DNA of 19,173 nucleotides from Chitinophagaceae bacterium UBA1946 (GTDB lineage Bacteria; Bacteroidota; Bacteroidia; Chitinophagales; Chitinophagaceae), in NCBI GenBank assembly GCA_002336815.1, contig DDEU01000050.1, positions 1 through 19,173 on the forward strand. Reading direction: 5' to 3'. Below are positions 1-7,462 of this stretch, in pieces. The notes under the pieces were generated by a model. The model did not search any database, was not told the origin of the DNA, and worked only from the letters and a program-made list of their open reading frames with translations. Both the position numbers and the translations under genes were made by a program. How positions within the stretch are numbered: position 1 is the first letter of the stretch; the number at the start of each line of letters is the position of its first letter.

Positions 1-2
1 TT

Positions 3-113
3 GTAAAAGAATACCATGTAGAGCGGATGATGAGAGATGCCAAGATCACACAGATCTATGAAGGAACAAGTGAAGTACAGCGGATCGTTATCAGCAGGAG
101 TATACTTAAGTAA
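3..113 (+). CDS. Acyl-CoA dehydrogenase, C-terminal end (partial)
   Basis: This is the last 36 codons of a gene that begins before the window. The reading frame starts at position 3 and ends at TAA 111-113. The visible peptide contains YHVERMMRDAKITQIYEGTS followed by EVQRIVISR. This is the conserved C-terminal helix region of acyl-CoA dehydrogenases of the short-chain/butyryl type, in which the EGTSEVQR segment contacts the FAD of the neighbouring subunit. The family oxidises acyl-CoA to enoyl-CoA with FAD and passes electrons to ETF. Substrate length cannot be judged because the catalytic Glu region is outside the window. A terminator hairpin follows within 25 nt, so the gene probably ends its transcript here. 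Confidence 0.9.
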   Translation, partial: VKEYHVERMMRDAKITQIYEGTSEVQRIVISRSILK

Positions 114-133
114 AAAATTAAAAGTCAAAAATC

Positions 134-170
134 AAAAGTGCAAATGACAAAGTTGTTTGCACTTTTTTTA
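134..170 (+). terminator. Intrinsic terminator after acyl-CoA dehydrogenase
   Basis: A perfect 10-bp stem (AAAGTGCAAA at 135-144 with TTTGCACTTT at 156-165) has an 11-nt loop and runs into a T-tract (163-169). It lies 21 nt after the dehydrogenase stop. The left arm is embedded in a 7-nt-phased A-rich repeat (108-156). Confidence 0.65.
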
Positions 171-213
171 TTTAGTTTCGTCTCTTATTGATCTCTCCAC
201 AGAAACAAATAAG

Positions 214-987
214 ATGGCAATCATTGAAATAACTGCTTTGAAAAAACAATATGGCGGCAATTATGTACTCAAAGGAATTGACCTGCATATTGAAGCTGGC
301 CAGATAGTTGGTTACATCGGTCCCAACGGCGCCGGAAAAAGTACCACCATAAAGATACTCACCGGCATCATCAGCGATTTTGAAGGCGACGCCATTGTGC
401 TTGGCATGGATGTGAGAAATAACCCCGTTGAGATCAAGCAACAGATCGGCTACATACCGGAGCAGGCGGCCTTATATGATGTGCTCACCCCTATCGAATA
501 CCTCCGGTTCGTTGGCAAGCTCTACCAACTGGAAGACGGCATGATCGAAAAAAAATCCCAGGAATTACTGCGTTTGTTCGACCTCAGCGAAAAAGCCAAT
601 ACAAGAATGAACGGCTTCAGTAAGGGTATGAAGCAAAAAGTGTTGCTCATCAGTGGACTCATTCACAATCCTGATATCATTTTCCTGGATGAGCCATTAA
701 GCGGGTTGGATGCCAATGCGGTGATACTAGTAAAAGAAATACTGGCACAATTAAAACATGCCGGCAAAACCATTTTCTATTCATCACACATTATGGATGT
801 GGTGGAAAAGATCAGCGACCGCATCATCATTATTGACAAGGGACAGGTAATTGCCGACGGCAGTTTTGAAACCCTTAAGAACAATGCACATCAGGGTTCA
901 CTGGAAAATATTTTCACCTCATTGACCGGCAGCAGCGAATTGCACCAGAATACAGCAGAACAATTCATCGATATTTTAAAGAGCTGA
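214..987 (+). CDS. ABC transporter ATP-binding protein (ABC-2 exporter type)
   Basis: This is a 257-residue ATPase that powers the membrane protein encoded 4 nt downstream. Walker A is GPNGAGKST (36-44), Q-loop Gln is near 84 and the signature is the variant FSKGM (135-139). Walker B is IIFLDEP (155-161), the D-loop is SGLD (163-166) and the switch His is at 192. The length and a C-terminal tail of about 45 residues after the H-loop region fit the CcmA/NatA-like drug, Na+ or polysaccharide export class. Start choice: an in-frame TTG at 157 would begin inside the terminator arm and add residues that do not look like the family, so ATG 214, giving MAIIEITALKK, is preferred. The substrate is unknown. 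This is the first gene of a five-gene plus-strand operon. Confidence 0.93.
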   Translation: MAIIEITALKKQYGGNYVLKGIDLHIEAGQIVGYIGPNGAGKSTTIKILTGIISDFEGDAIVLGMDVRNNPVEIKQQIGYIPEQAALYDVLTPIEYLRFVGKLYQLEDGMIEKKSQELLRLFDLSEKANTRMNGFSKGMKQKVLLISGLIHNPDIIFLDEPLSGLDANAVILVKEILAQLKHAGKTIFYSSHIMDVVEKISDRIIIIDKGQVIADGSFETLKNNAHQGSLENIFTSLTGSSELHQNTAEQFIDILKS

Positions 988-991
988 CAAC

Positions 992-2656
992 ATGGATAAA
1001 TGGATATTGAAATTTGTTCTCTTCCTGGCGAAGCAACTTGCCGGCAAGGGAGTAGACTTTGAGCGGCTCAGGATCATAACTGAAACAAAAATTTTAATGG
1101 ACCGTCGCCGGGTATACCTTAACTGGCGACAGAAACAACAAAAAGAAAACAGCAACCCGCTGCTGATCACCCTCCTGCTTTACGGCCTTTTTGGTGCCTT
1201 TGCCGCAGCGATTATCATGACCATGCAGTCCCTCATGGGCGGCATGATATTCATACACAGCTACCTGCTGTTTATGATGACGATGACCATGATCACAGAT
1301 TTTAGTTCGGTATTGCTGGACACTACCGACAACCAGGTGATACTGCCAAGACCCGTTAACAGCCGCACCCTGTTCATTGCAAGGCTGGTGCATATCCTGG
1401 TGTACCTGCTGCAGTTTACCATCGCACTGGCGCTGGTGCCGCTGATCGCTATTTTTTTTAAATACGGATCATTGACGGGCATGGCATCCATAGCAACCAT
1501 GCTGCTGACCGTTGCGCTCGCCGTGTTTGTAACCTACCTGCTGTATGCATTCATCCTCCGCTTCAGCAACGAGCAAAAAGTAAAGGACATTGTAGGCTAC
1601 TTCCAGGTATTTATGACCGTGTTTTTTGCGGTGGCATTCCAGGTAATACCAAGACTCACGGACATGAATATCCTTTCTACGGAATTTCACATTCACTGGT
1701 ATTCGTACCTGTTACCTCCCGTATGGATGGCCATGCTACTGGAGAGCGTTCACACCCACCAGCTTGATCTGCCGCATGCTGTGATGAGTGGCATGGCCCT
1801 CAGCATTCCGGCCATTACTTTCTGGCTGATGATCAGGTACCTGGCGCCTTCTTTTTCAAGAAAATTATCTGCCCTTAACAACGACAGCGCCGGCAGCAAA
1901 ATTGCGGCAACTGCATTGGCTCAACCGAAGGGTTTATCAGAAAAACTATCTGCCATTACCTGCCGGTCGAAAACGGAGTCCGCCGGCTTTGAAATGGTAT
2001 GGAAGATAACGGCAAGGGATAAAGGCTTTAAACTGCAGTTCTACCCAAGCCTGGCTTACCTGCTGGTATTCATTTTTGTTTTTGTTTTTAAAAGCGGGCA
2101 GGATGTTCAAACACTTTGGCAAAAACTACCGGGCACAAAGATGTTCCTGTTTTTTGTGTACCTCTGCATACTGAGTATTGCAAACAGCAGAATTTTTGTT
2201 GAATTCAATGAGAACTTTCTTGCATCCTGGATATACCAATCCACTCCCGTACTAAGGCCCGGAGAGATCATCAGCGGTGGTTTAAAAGCCCTGCTGGTAA
2301 AATTCTATCTTCCCGTTTATGCCATTTTATTTTCCTTTGGTTATTACGTATGGGGCAATGGAATTATTGATGATTTTGTACTTGGATTTTTTAACAATAT
2401 CCTCATCTTTCTCGTTACGGCCAGCTTCACTGAACACTATCTGCCTTTTTCAAGACAAACCAATACAAAGCAACAAAGCGGGCGTTTTGCACAGGTGATG
2501 CTGCAAATGCTCATCATTGCTGCATTGGTAGGTTTACACTACCTGGTGATACAGGTTGACTGGCTTATTTATTTACTCATTCCTGTTTCGGCAGCAGGCT
2601 GTTATTTTTTCCTCAAAAGAATACAGGAGCTGCCCTGGATAAAAATCTCTTTTTAA
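992..2656 (+). CDS. ABC-2 type exporter permease, multi-pass membrane protein
   Basis: This 554-residue integral membrane protein is the partner of the ATPase ending 4 nt upstream. Hydrophobic segments lie around residues 57-78, 84-104, 131-155, 165-189, 203-220, 264-282, 353-366, 383-397, 434-453, 463-478, 500-521 and 523-541. That gives roughly twelve passes, with a long polar loop at about 283-350. The length is about twice a simple ABC-2 permease, so one polypeptide probably supplies both half-permeases. I recognise no substrate-specific motif. Pairing with the ATPase is inferred from spacing and order. The following yggS starts 1 nt after the stop, so co-transcription is very likely. Function beyond export by an ABC-2 mechanism is unassigned. 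Confidence 0.8.
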   Translation: MDKWILKFVLFLAKQLAGKGVDFERLRIITETKILMDRRRVYLNWRQKQQKENSNPLLITLLLYGLFGAFAAAIIMTMQSLMGGMIFIHSYLLFMMTMTMITDFSSVLLDTTDNQVILPRPVNSRTLFIARLVHILVYLLQFTIALALVPLIAIFFKYGSLTGMASIATMLLTVALAVFVTYLLYAFILRFSNEQKVKDIVGYFQVFMTVFFAVAFQVIPRLTDMNILSTEFHIHWYSYLLPPVWMAMLLESVHTHQLDLPHAVMSGMALSIPAITFWLMIRYLAPSFSRKLSALNNDSAGSKIAATALAQPKGLSEKLSAITCRSKTESAGFEMVWKITARDKGFKLQFYPSLAYLLVFIFVFVFKSGQDVQTLWQKLPGTKMFLFFVYLCILSIANSRIFVEFNENFLASWIYQSTPVLRPGEIISGGLKALLVKFYLPVYAILFSFGYYVWGNGIIDDFVLGFFNNILIFLVTASFTEHYLPFSRQTNTKQQSGRFAQVMLQMLIIAALVGLHYLVIQVDWLIYLLIPVSAAGCYFFLKRIQELPWIKISF

Positions 2657-2657
2657 T

Positions 2658-3326
2658 ATGCCCGTAAATATCAATGCCTACAGAACGATCAGGTCAGCGC
2701 TTGATGCAGCAAAGGTTAAGCTGGTGGCAGTTTCCAAAACAAAACCTGTTGAAGACATCCTTGCTTTGTACAACGAAGGACAGCGTGATTTTGGGGAGAA
2801 CTATGTGCAGGAACTCGTTGATAAGCAGGCGGTGCTTCCGGCTGATATCCGCTGGCATTTTATTGGTCACCTGCAAAGCAACAAGGTGAAATACATTGCC
2901 CAATTTGTACACCTCATTCATGGGGTGGACAGTGAAAGTTTGCTAAAAGAAATTGAAAAACAGGCAGTGAAAAATAAGCGAACGATCGATTGCCTGCTGC
3001 AGGTTCATATTGCTACCGAAGAAACAAAATTTGGTTTCGATGAACAGGAACTGCTCAATTTGAAAATTGATGCATTTCAAAATATCCAGGTCCGGGGCCT
3101 GATGGGCATGGCCAGTTTTAGTGATGATACGAATTTGGTAAGAAGTGAGTTTAAAAAGCTGGCATCACTTTTTAGCAAATGCCGGCAACCCCTCCACCTT
3201 CAACCATCTACCTTCAACCTTCTCTCAATGGGCATGAGCGGCGATTATACCATTGCCATTGAAGAAGGCAGCAATATGGTACGCATTGGAAGTTTATTGT
3301 TTGGCGAAAGAAATTACCATAAATGA
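2658..3326 (+). CDS. YggS/PROSC family pyridoxal-phosphate homeostasis protein
   Basis: This 222-residue member of the alanine-racemase-fold YggS family binds PLP without known catalysis and buffers vitamin B6 in the cytoplasm. The PLP lysine is in AVSKTKP (K27). Other family blocks are FGENYVQE (45-52), WHFIGHLQSNK (66-76), RGLMGMASF (146-154), LSMGMSGDY (189-197) and the phosphate-binding end EGSNMVRIGSLLFG (203-216). The length is slightly below E. coli YggS, mainly from a short N-terminus. It starts 1 nt after the permease stop, and its last bases overlap the next start (ATGA), which implies translational coupling. Codons for residues about 178-187 come from a low-complexity C-rich stretch with a 7-nt period (3193-3220), which is odd for a conserved gene. 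Confidence 0.93.
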   Translation: MPVNINAYRTIRSALDAAKVKLVAVSKTKPVEDILALYNEGQRDFGENYVQELVDKQAVLPADIRWHFIGHLQSNKVKYIAQFVHLIHGVDSESLLKEIEKQAVKNKRTIDCLLQVHIATEETKFGFDEQELLNLKIDAFQNIQVRGLMGMASFSDDTNLVRSEFKKLASLFSKCRQPLHLQPSTFNLLSMGMSGDYTIAIEEGSNMVRIGSLLFGERNYHK

Positions 3327-4096
3327 TCAGCACGGCGCTCGCCATACTGTGCCTGGCTGCATTTGCTGCCGGTTTTATAGATGCTATTGTTGGCGGCGGC
3401 GGACTGGTGCAAACACCGGCGACACTGGTAACTTTGCCACAGTACCCGGTGGCCACCTTGCTGGGCACAACAAAGATCCCGTCTTTCACCGGCACTGCCA
3501 TTGCATCTTTCCAGTATGCAAAAAAAGTATCCTTACAATGGAAGTTGCTGGCCTTCATGTGCAGTATTGCATTTTTGGCCGCCATCGCCGGCTCGTATAC
3601 AGTTTCTATTGTAAGCAATCAATTTATGAAGCCGGTGATATTTGCCGTGCTGATCATCGTTGCCATTTATACTTACAGCAAAAAGAATTTTGGCACAGCG
3701 ATCCATCGGTCTTTGGATCAAAAAAAAGAACTGCTGTACGGAGCGTTGTTTGCCATGGCCGTTGGCTTTTACGATGGGTTCATCGGGCCGGGCGCAGGCA
3801 GTTTTTTGGTATTGTTCTTCATTGGCGCATTGGGATTCGATTTCTTAAAAGCAAGTGCCCATGCCAAATTTGTGAACCTGGCAACCAATATTGGTTCTAT
3901 CCTTTACTTTGGCGGCAGCGGTCACATCCTTTTTCACTATGCCATCCCGATGGCACTGTTTAATTTTACAGGTTCCTGGCTGGGTGCCAGGCTGGCGATC
4001 TCAAGAGGTAACAGGTTTATCCGGGTATTCTTTTTACTGGTAATTGCCGGCACCATCCTGCGCTTTGGATATGACATATTTTTAAAACATGCTTAA
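3323..4096 (+). CDS. TauE/SafE (DUF81) family anion exporter
   Basis: This 257-residue inner-membrane protein has the two pseudo-symmetric family repeats: GFIDAIVGGGG (17-27) and GFYDGFIGPGAG (148-159), each at the start of a four-helix half. The length is typical of the family, which is proposed to export sulfite, sulfoacetate or other small sulfur or organic anions. Named examples are TauE and SafE, and many members have unknown substrates. The start ATG overlaps the yggS stop by 4 nt. No sulfur-metabolism gene is nearby, so the substrate is left open. A GNAT gene follows after 9 nt. Confidence 0.9.
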   Translation: MISTALAILCLAAFAAGFIDAIVGGGGLVQTPATLVTLPQYPVATLLGTTKIPSFTGTAIASFQYAKKVSLQWKLLAFMCSIAFLAAIAGSYTVSIVSNQFMKPVIFAVLIIVAIYTYSKKNFGTAIHRSLDQKKELLYGALFAMAVGFYDGFIGPGAGSFLVLFFIGALGFDFLKASAHAKFVNLATNIGSILYFGGSGHILFHYAIPMALFNFTGSWLGARLAISRGNRFIRVFFLLVIAGTILRFGYDIFLKHA

Positions 4097-4105
4097 CCGA
4101 TTATA

Positions 4106-4654
4106 ATGGAAGAACAGGTTCTATCTGTAAGAGAGATCAGTCAGGATGATGTTCCACTCATCACCCGTTACTGGCTGGAGGCAGCACCCGCCTACCTGGA
4201 GGGAATGGGCGTAGACCTCAATAAAATGCCTGGTGAAGAAAGCTGGACAAACATGCTGATGGAGCAGCTATCACTGCCATATCTTCAAAAAAGATCTTAT
4301 TGCATCATCTGGGAGTTGAATGGAAAACCCATTGGTCATTGCAATGTGAACAATATCATTGCCGGCGAAAGCGCCAGCATGCACCTGCACATCTGGTATG
4401 CAGCAGAAAGAAAACTTGGACTCGGTTCCTCTTTCATACAATTATCGCTGCCATACTTTTTCCATCACCTGCAGTTAAGAACGATCAGGTGCGAACCATT
4501 TGCATTAAATCCATCACCCAATAAAGCGCTTGCAAAAGCCGGTTTCACATTCATCAAAGCACATACCTGCATACCGGGCTCTCTTAACTATGAACAACTG
4601 GTGAATCTTTGGGAGATCAACCGTGAGGATATCAATCTGGAGCTTTTGAAATAA
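4106..4654 (+). CDS. GNAT-family N-acetyltransferase
   Basis: This 182-residue GNAT-like protein would transfer an acetyl group from acetyl-CoA to an unknown amine. The central strand plus acetyl-CoA loop corresponds to MHLHIWYAAERKLGLGS (92-108), a degenerate version of the Q/RxxGxG/A motif. The C-terminal ALNPSPNKALAKAGF (133-147) is the usual N-x-x-S/N-x-x-x-x-K-x-G-F block that ends GNAT folds. It starts 9 nt after the TauE-like gene and looks like the last gene of the 214-4654 operon. No hairpin terminator is visible directly behind it. The substrate cannot be inferred from the neighbours. Confidence 0.85.
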   Translation: MEEQVLSVREISQDDVPLITRYWLEAAPAYLEGMGVDLNKMPGEESWTNMLMEQLSLPYLQKRSYCIIWELNGKPIGHCNVNNIIAGESASMHLHIWYAAERKLGLGSSFIQLSLPYFFHHLQLRTIRCEPFALNPSPNKALAKAGFTFIKAHTCIPGSLNYEQLVNLWEINREDINLELLK

Positions 4655-4675
4655 CGCTCCTTCTCATCAAGTATT

Positions 4676-4691
4676 TGTTAAAGCTTTAACA
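4676..4691. promoter_or_regulatory. 16-bp perfect palindrome, possible operator
   Basis: TGTTAAAGCTTTAACA is a perfect 16-bp dyad with no loop, 22 nt after the GNAT stop and 59 nt before the next ATG. The symmetry without a spacer is more like a dimeric regulator site than an RNA hairpin. A TTTG (4674-4677) overlaps its left edge and TATTTTG lies at 4701-4707. These resemble -33 and -7 boxes, but the spacing is too long for consensus. Function is inferred only. Confidence 0.3.
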
Positions 4692-4722
4692 GCCGTTGTG
4701 TATTTTGGCATAGTATTGAATC

Positions 4723-4740
4723 ATTTGATTTTTATCAAAT
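4723..4740 (+). promoter_or_regulatory. Leader hairpin before the TonB-like gene
   Basis: ATTTGAT (4723-4729) and ATCAAAT (4734-4740) form a 7-bp stem with a TTTT loop, ending 9 nt before ATG 4750. It could shape initiation of this gene. It is AT-rich and may be chance. Confidence 0.3.
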
Positions 4741-4749
4741 ATCTTTACC

Positions 4750-5625
4750 ATGTATTACAGTACTATGCAATCAAACTTCGAAGCAGAAAAAAACCAGAAA
4801 GCAGGCATTTACACGGCCATCATCTGCGCAATCCTGTTACTGTTGTTTTACTTTATTACATGGCGTATACAGGACGTAAAACCACCGGTACCGGAAGAAC
4901 TGATCGAAGTAAATCTCGGCAATGAAAAAGAAGGTTTTGGTGAAGTACAACCACTCATCAAAGGTGATATGTCTCCGGCACAGGATCCTGCCCCGCAACC
5001 ACAGCAGGTAGCTGCAGCCAGGGAAGAACCGGCAAAAGACATTGATGCGGATGACAGCAAAGATGAAGATGCCGCCGCTGTTAAAAAAGTGGAAAAGAAC
5101 AATAGCAAAAAAAATGAGGCGCCCAAAGAGAATGTAAAAAAATCTGTGAAAGTTGGCCCTGCTCCCGTTGTAACGCCGGCACCGCCCAAACCTCAGAAGC
5201 CCAAATTCACTTATAACGGTCCCGGTACGGGAAAAGGAAATGGCGCAACAGAGGACAATGGTTACACCAGCCAGGGAAATAATAAGAATGGAAACGGAGA
5301 CGCAGGGTCTGCCTCCGGCAAACCGGATAGTTATGGCAAAAATCCCGGCGGCAAAACTGCAGGCGGCACGTTAAGGGTTTCGAAAGGCGACAGAACGATC
5401 GTAAACAATTATATTTTCATGGGTGACCTGCCCAAGGCCACGATCAATGCCATCATTAAAGTGGCTGCGGATGGAAGAGGCTCTTTCGTTGGTTTTGATA
5501 AAGGATCTACCAGCACTGATCCCAGGTATGCCAGCGCCATTCGTACCTATCTTCCAAATATCCAGTTCAGCAAATCGGATCACGAATCGGTAGTAACTGT
5601 TCCATTCAATTTTAAAGTGCAGTAA
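4750..5625 (+). CDS. TonB-like energy-transducer protein, membrane anchored
   Basis: This 291-residue protein has a short cytoplasmic N-terminus and one membrane helix (about 20-38). It continues into a Pro/Lys/Glu-rich periplasmic linker (about 43-155) and a Gly/Asn-rich stretch (about 156-206). The C-terminal domain of about 85 residues (207-291) ends in VPFNFKVQ and resembles the TonB C-terminal fold. The architecture matches TonB/TolA-type transducers, which couple proton-motive force to outer-membrane transport. The canonical YP motif of TonB is not visible, and exbB/exbD are not adjacent, so partners must be encoded elsewhere. ATG 4765 (MQSNFEAEK) is an alternative start that would keep the membrane helix. 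A hairpin follows 21 nt after the stop. Confidence 0.75.
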   Translation: MYYSTMQSNFEAEKNQKAGIYTAIICAILLLLFYFITWRIQDVKPPVPEELIEVNLGNEKEGFGEVQPLIKGDMSPAQDPAPQPQQVAAAREEPAKDIDADDSKDEDAAAVKKVEKNNSKKNEAPKENVKKSVKVGPAPVVTPAPPKPQKPKFTYNGPGTGKGNGATEDNGYTSQGNNKNGNGDAGSASGKPDSYGKNPGGKTAGGTLRVSKGDRTIVNNYIFMGDLPKATINAIIKVAADGRGSFVGFDKGSTSTDPRYASAIRTYLPNIQFSKSDHESVVTVPFNFKVQ

Positions 5626-5646
5626 AAAATACCATAAACAATTTTG

Positions 5647-5676
5647 AAACCCGGCGCTTAACAATGGCCGGGTTTT
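5647..5676 (+). terminator. Terminator after the TonB-like gene
   Basis: A perfect 9-bp GC-rich stem (AAACCCGGC 5647-5655, GCCGGGTTT 5667-5675) has an 11-nt loop and ends in TTTT. It lies just after the stop at 5625. Its 3' end abuts a TAnnTTTG box at 5676-5683. Confidence 0.6.
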
Positions 5677-5683
5677 ATATTTG
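5676..5683 (+). promoter_or_regulatory. TAnnTTTG -7 box upstream of folC
   Basis: TATATTTG matches the Bacteroidota primary-sigma -7 element exactly and lies 4 nt before the preferred folC ATG at 5688. If used, transcription would begin at about the start codon, giving a leaderless mRNA. No TTTG is found at the expected -33 distance, which instead falls within the terminator hairpin, so this call is weak. Confidence 0.35.
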
Positions 5684-5687
5684 CAAT

Positions 5688-6998
5688 ATGAACTACCAGC
5701 AAACGATCGACTACCTCTATTCGCAATTGCCCATGTTCAGCCGCATCGGAACTGCAGCTTATAAGAAAGACCTGCACAATACCATCGCCCTGTGCAAGGC
5801 GCTTGGCAACCCGGAAGAAAAATTCAGGAGTATCCACATTGCAGGCACCAATGGAAAAGGCAGTACCAGCCACATGCTGGCGGCCATCCTGCAACAGTCG
5901 GGTTATAAAACCGGGCTTTACACATCGCCGCACCTGGTGGATTTCAGGGAACGGATCAAGATCAACGGGCAAATGATCGCAGAAAATTTTGTGATTGATT
6001 TTGTGGAAAGAACCAAATCGCTCTCCCAACAAATTGAACCTTCTTTTTTTGAATTGACGGTGGCGATGGCCTTTGAATATTTTGCTGCAGAAAAGGTGGA
6101 CATTGCGGTGATAGAAACAGGACTCGGCGGCCGGCTAGACAGTACCAACGTGATCACTCCCCTGTTATCGGTGATCACCAATATCGGTTACGACCACATG
6201 AATATTCTTGGTGATACGCTTCACAAGATCGCTTATGAAAAAGCCGGTATCATTAAGCCGGGTGTGCCCGTGGTGATCGGTGAATACCTGGAGGAAACGA
6301 AGCCCATTTTTATCAGCAAAGCCAGGGAAACAGGATCAGTCATTCATTTTGCAAGTGAAGAATACAGGGTGAGCAATATCCAGCCGGGCACTTACCAGTT
6401 AAATTGCGATATCAGCAGCGCTACCGGCAACAACACGGAACATTTCACCCTCGACCTGAACGGCCTTTACCAGGTGAACAACCTGCGGACTGTATTATGT
6501 GCAGAAGCTGTTTTAATAGAGCAGGGTTTTAACATCAGTAATGATACGGAGAAGTATGCACTGGCCAATACAAAGCCACTAACAGGGCTGCATGGACGCT
6601 GGGATGTGATCGCTGAAAACCCCACCGTAGTGCTGGATGTTGCACACAATGAAGATGGCATCCGGCAGGTGCTGAACCAGTTATCGGTAACGGGTGATCA
6701 GTACAGCGCTTTGCACATTGTGACCGGTATGGTAAAGGATAAGGATGCAGATAAAGTACTGGCGCTTTTACCAAAAAATGCCGCTTATTATTTCACCAAT
6801 GCTCATATTCCACGGGCCCTGCCGGCAGCCGAACTGCAGCAAAGAGCAGCGCACTTTCAATTAACCGGCGACATATTTGACGATGTAAACCTAGCCATTG
6901 ATGCAGCAGTATCAAAAGCTGGCCACCATGACCTGGTGCTGGTTTGTGGCAGTGTATTTTTAGTAGGTGAAGTTAGGTACGAACCAAAATCTGGATGA
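5688..6998 (+). CDS. folC: Bifunctional folylpolyglutamate synthase / dihydrofolate synthase
   Basis: This 436-residue cytoplasmic Mur-ligase-family enzyme adds glutamate to dihydropteroate and to folates using ATP. The P-loop is GTNGKGS (53-59), followed by TSPHL (79-83), the GLGGRLDSTN block (145-154), and YEKAGIIK (183-190) with the likely carbamylated Lys at 185. The C-terminal Mur-ligase domain has LHGRWD and VLDVAHN. Length is normal. Start: the frame is open from ATG 5664, but that codon lies in the loop of the preceding terminator. ATG 5688, giving MNYQQTIDYLY, aligns with the family. It converges with the minus-strand gene ending 3 nt beyond its stop. Confidence 0.95.
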   Translation: MNYQQTIDYLYSQLPMFSRIGTAAYKKDLHNTIALCKALGNPEEKFRSIHIAGTNGKGSTSHMLAAILQQSGYKTGLYTSPHLVDFRERIKINGQMIAENFVIDFVERTKSLSQQIEPSFFELTVAMAFEYFAAEKVDIAVIETGLGGRLDSTNVITPLLSVITNIGYDHMNILGDTLHKIAYEKAGIIKPGVPVVIGEYLEETKPIFISKARETGSVIHFASEEYRVSNIQPGTYQLNCDISSATGNNTEHFTLDLNGLYQVNNLRTVLCAEAVLIEQGFNISNDTEKYALANTKPLTGLHGRWDVIAENPTVVLDVAHNEDGIRQVLNQLSVTGDQYSALHIVTGMVKDKDADKVLALLPKNAAYYFTNAHIPRALPAAELQQRAAHFQLTGDIFDDVNLAIDAAVSKAGHHDLVLVCGSVFLVGEVRYEPKSG

Positions 6999-7001
6999 CC
7001 G

Positions 7002-7403
7002 CTATTGTACTTTGAAATTAAAAACCAGCCATCCAGCCTGCAAGGCCGCTGCTGTTTTATCCTTTTCAAACTTTGATTGCAAGGCTGCGGCTATGGCAGC
7101 TTCCTGCAGGCATTTTGAAGTACTTGTTGTTCCCCTTTCAACCGCTGCACTCACAACACGCCCTTTCGTGTTAACCTGCACTGACAATACGATCCTGCCC
7201 GATTCGCTACACTTATTTTCTGCAAGGCCTTTAAACACCAGTCTCCTGTTATCCAATGTATCCATCATCATACCCCTCCCCGGATAATGGCCATCTTTGT
7301 GCCCCTGGTCTCCCCTGCCAGAGGAACCACGCTGTTTAAGCGTATCCTGTGAATAAGCGATTGTTGAAATGGTAAAAAAGATATACAGGCATAGATATTT
7401 CAT
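7002..7403 (-). CDS. Small secreted protein with TonB-C-like domain
   Basis: This 133-residue protein has a signal peptide (residues 1 to about 18, cleavage near AYS/QD) and a Gly/His-rich spacer (about 25-47). A C-terminal domain (about 55-133) follows, with IVLSVQVNTKGRVVSAAVER and WLVFNFKVQ. The pattern of beta strand, K-G-R-V, then AAxxAALQSKF is the arrangement seen in Bacteroidota TonB C-terminal domains. It lacks a membrane anchor and Pro-rich linker, so it is unlikely to transduce energy itself. It may be a periplasmic or surface protein that reuses the fold. Cys 65 and Cys 98 could pair. Its 3' end is 3 nt from the folC stop on the opposite strand. The function is unknown. Confidence 0.7.
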   Translation of the reverse strand: MKYLCLYIFFTISTIAYSQDTLKQRGSSGRGDQGHKDGHYPGRGMMMDTLDNRRLVFKGLAENKCSESGRIVLSVQVNTKGRVVSAAVERGTTSTSKCLQEAAIAAALQSKFEKDKTAAALQAGWLVFNFKVQ

Positions 7404-7462
7404 ACGATCATTTTTTTACAGAACCAATTTCGCCAATTATTGTGAACAATAGGTTTAACAAC

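Noticed and set aside
157..213. TTG start giving a longer ABC ATPase
   Set aside because: It starts within the preceding terminator arm and adds residues unlike the family. ATG 214 fits.
3253..3963. 236-codon ORF overlapping the TauE-like gene
   Set aside because: It is an out-of-frame shadow. The TauE frame has the family motifs and hydrophobic pattern.
214..4654. ABC pair, yggS, tauE-like and GNAT genes as a novel defence or biosynthetic system
   Set aside because: Each gene belongs to a common family, with no toxin, nuclease or biosynthetic enzyme. An ordinary operon explains it.
5664..5687. ATG 5664 as the folC start
   Set aside because: It lies in the loop of the upstream terminator and adds 8 unconserved residues. 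5688 matches the family N-terminus.
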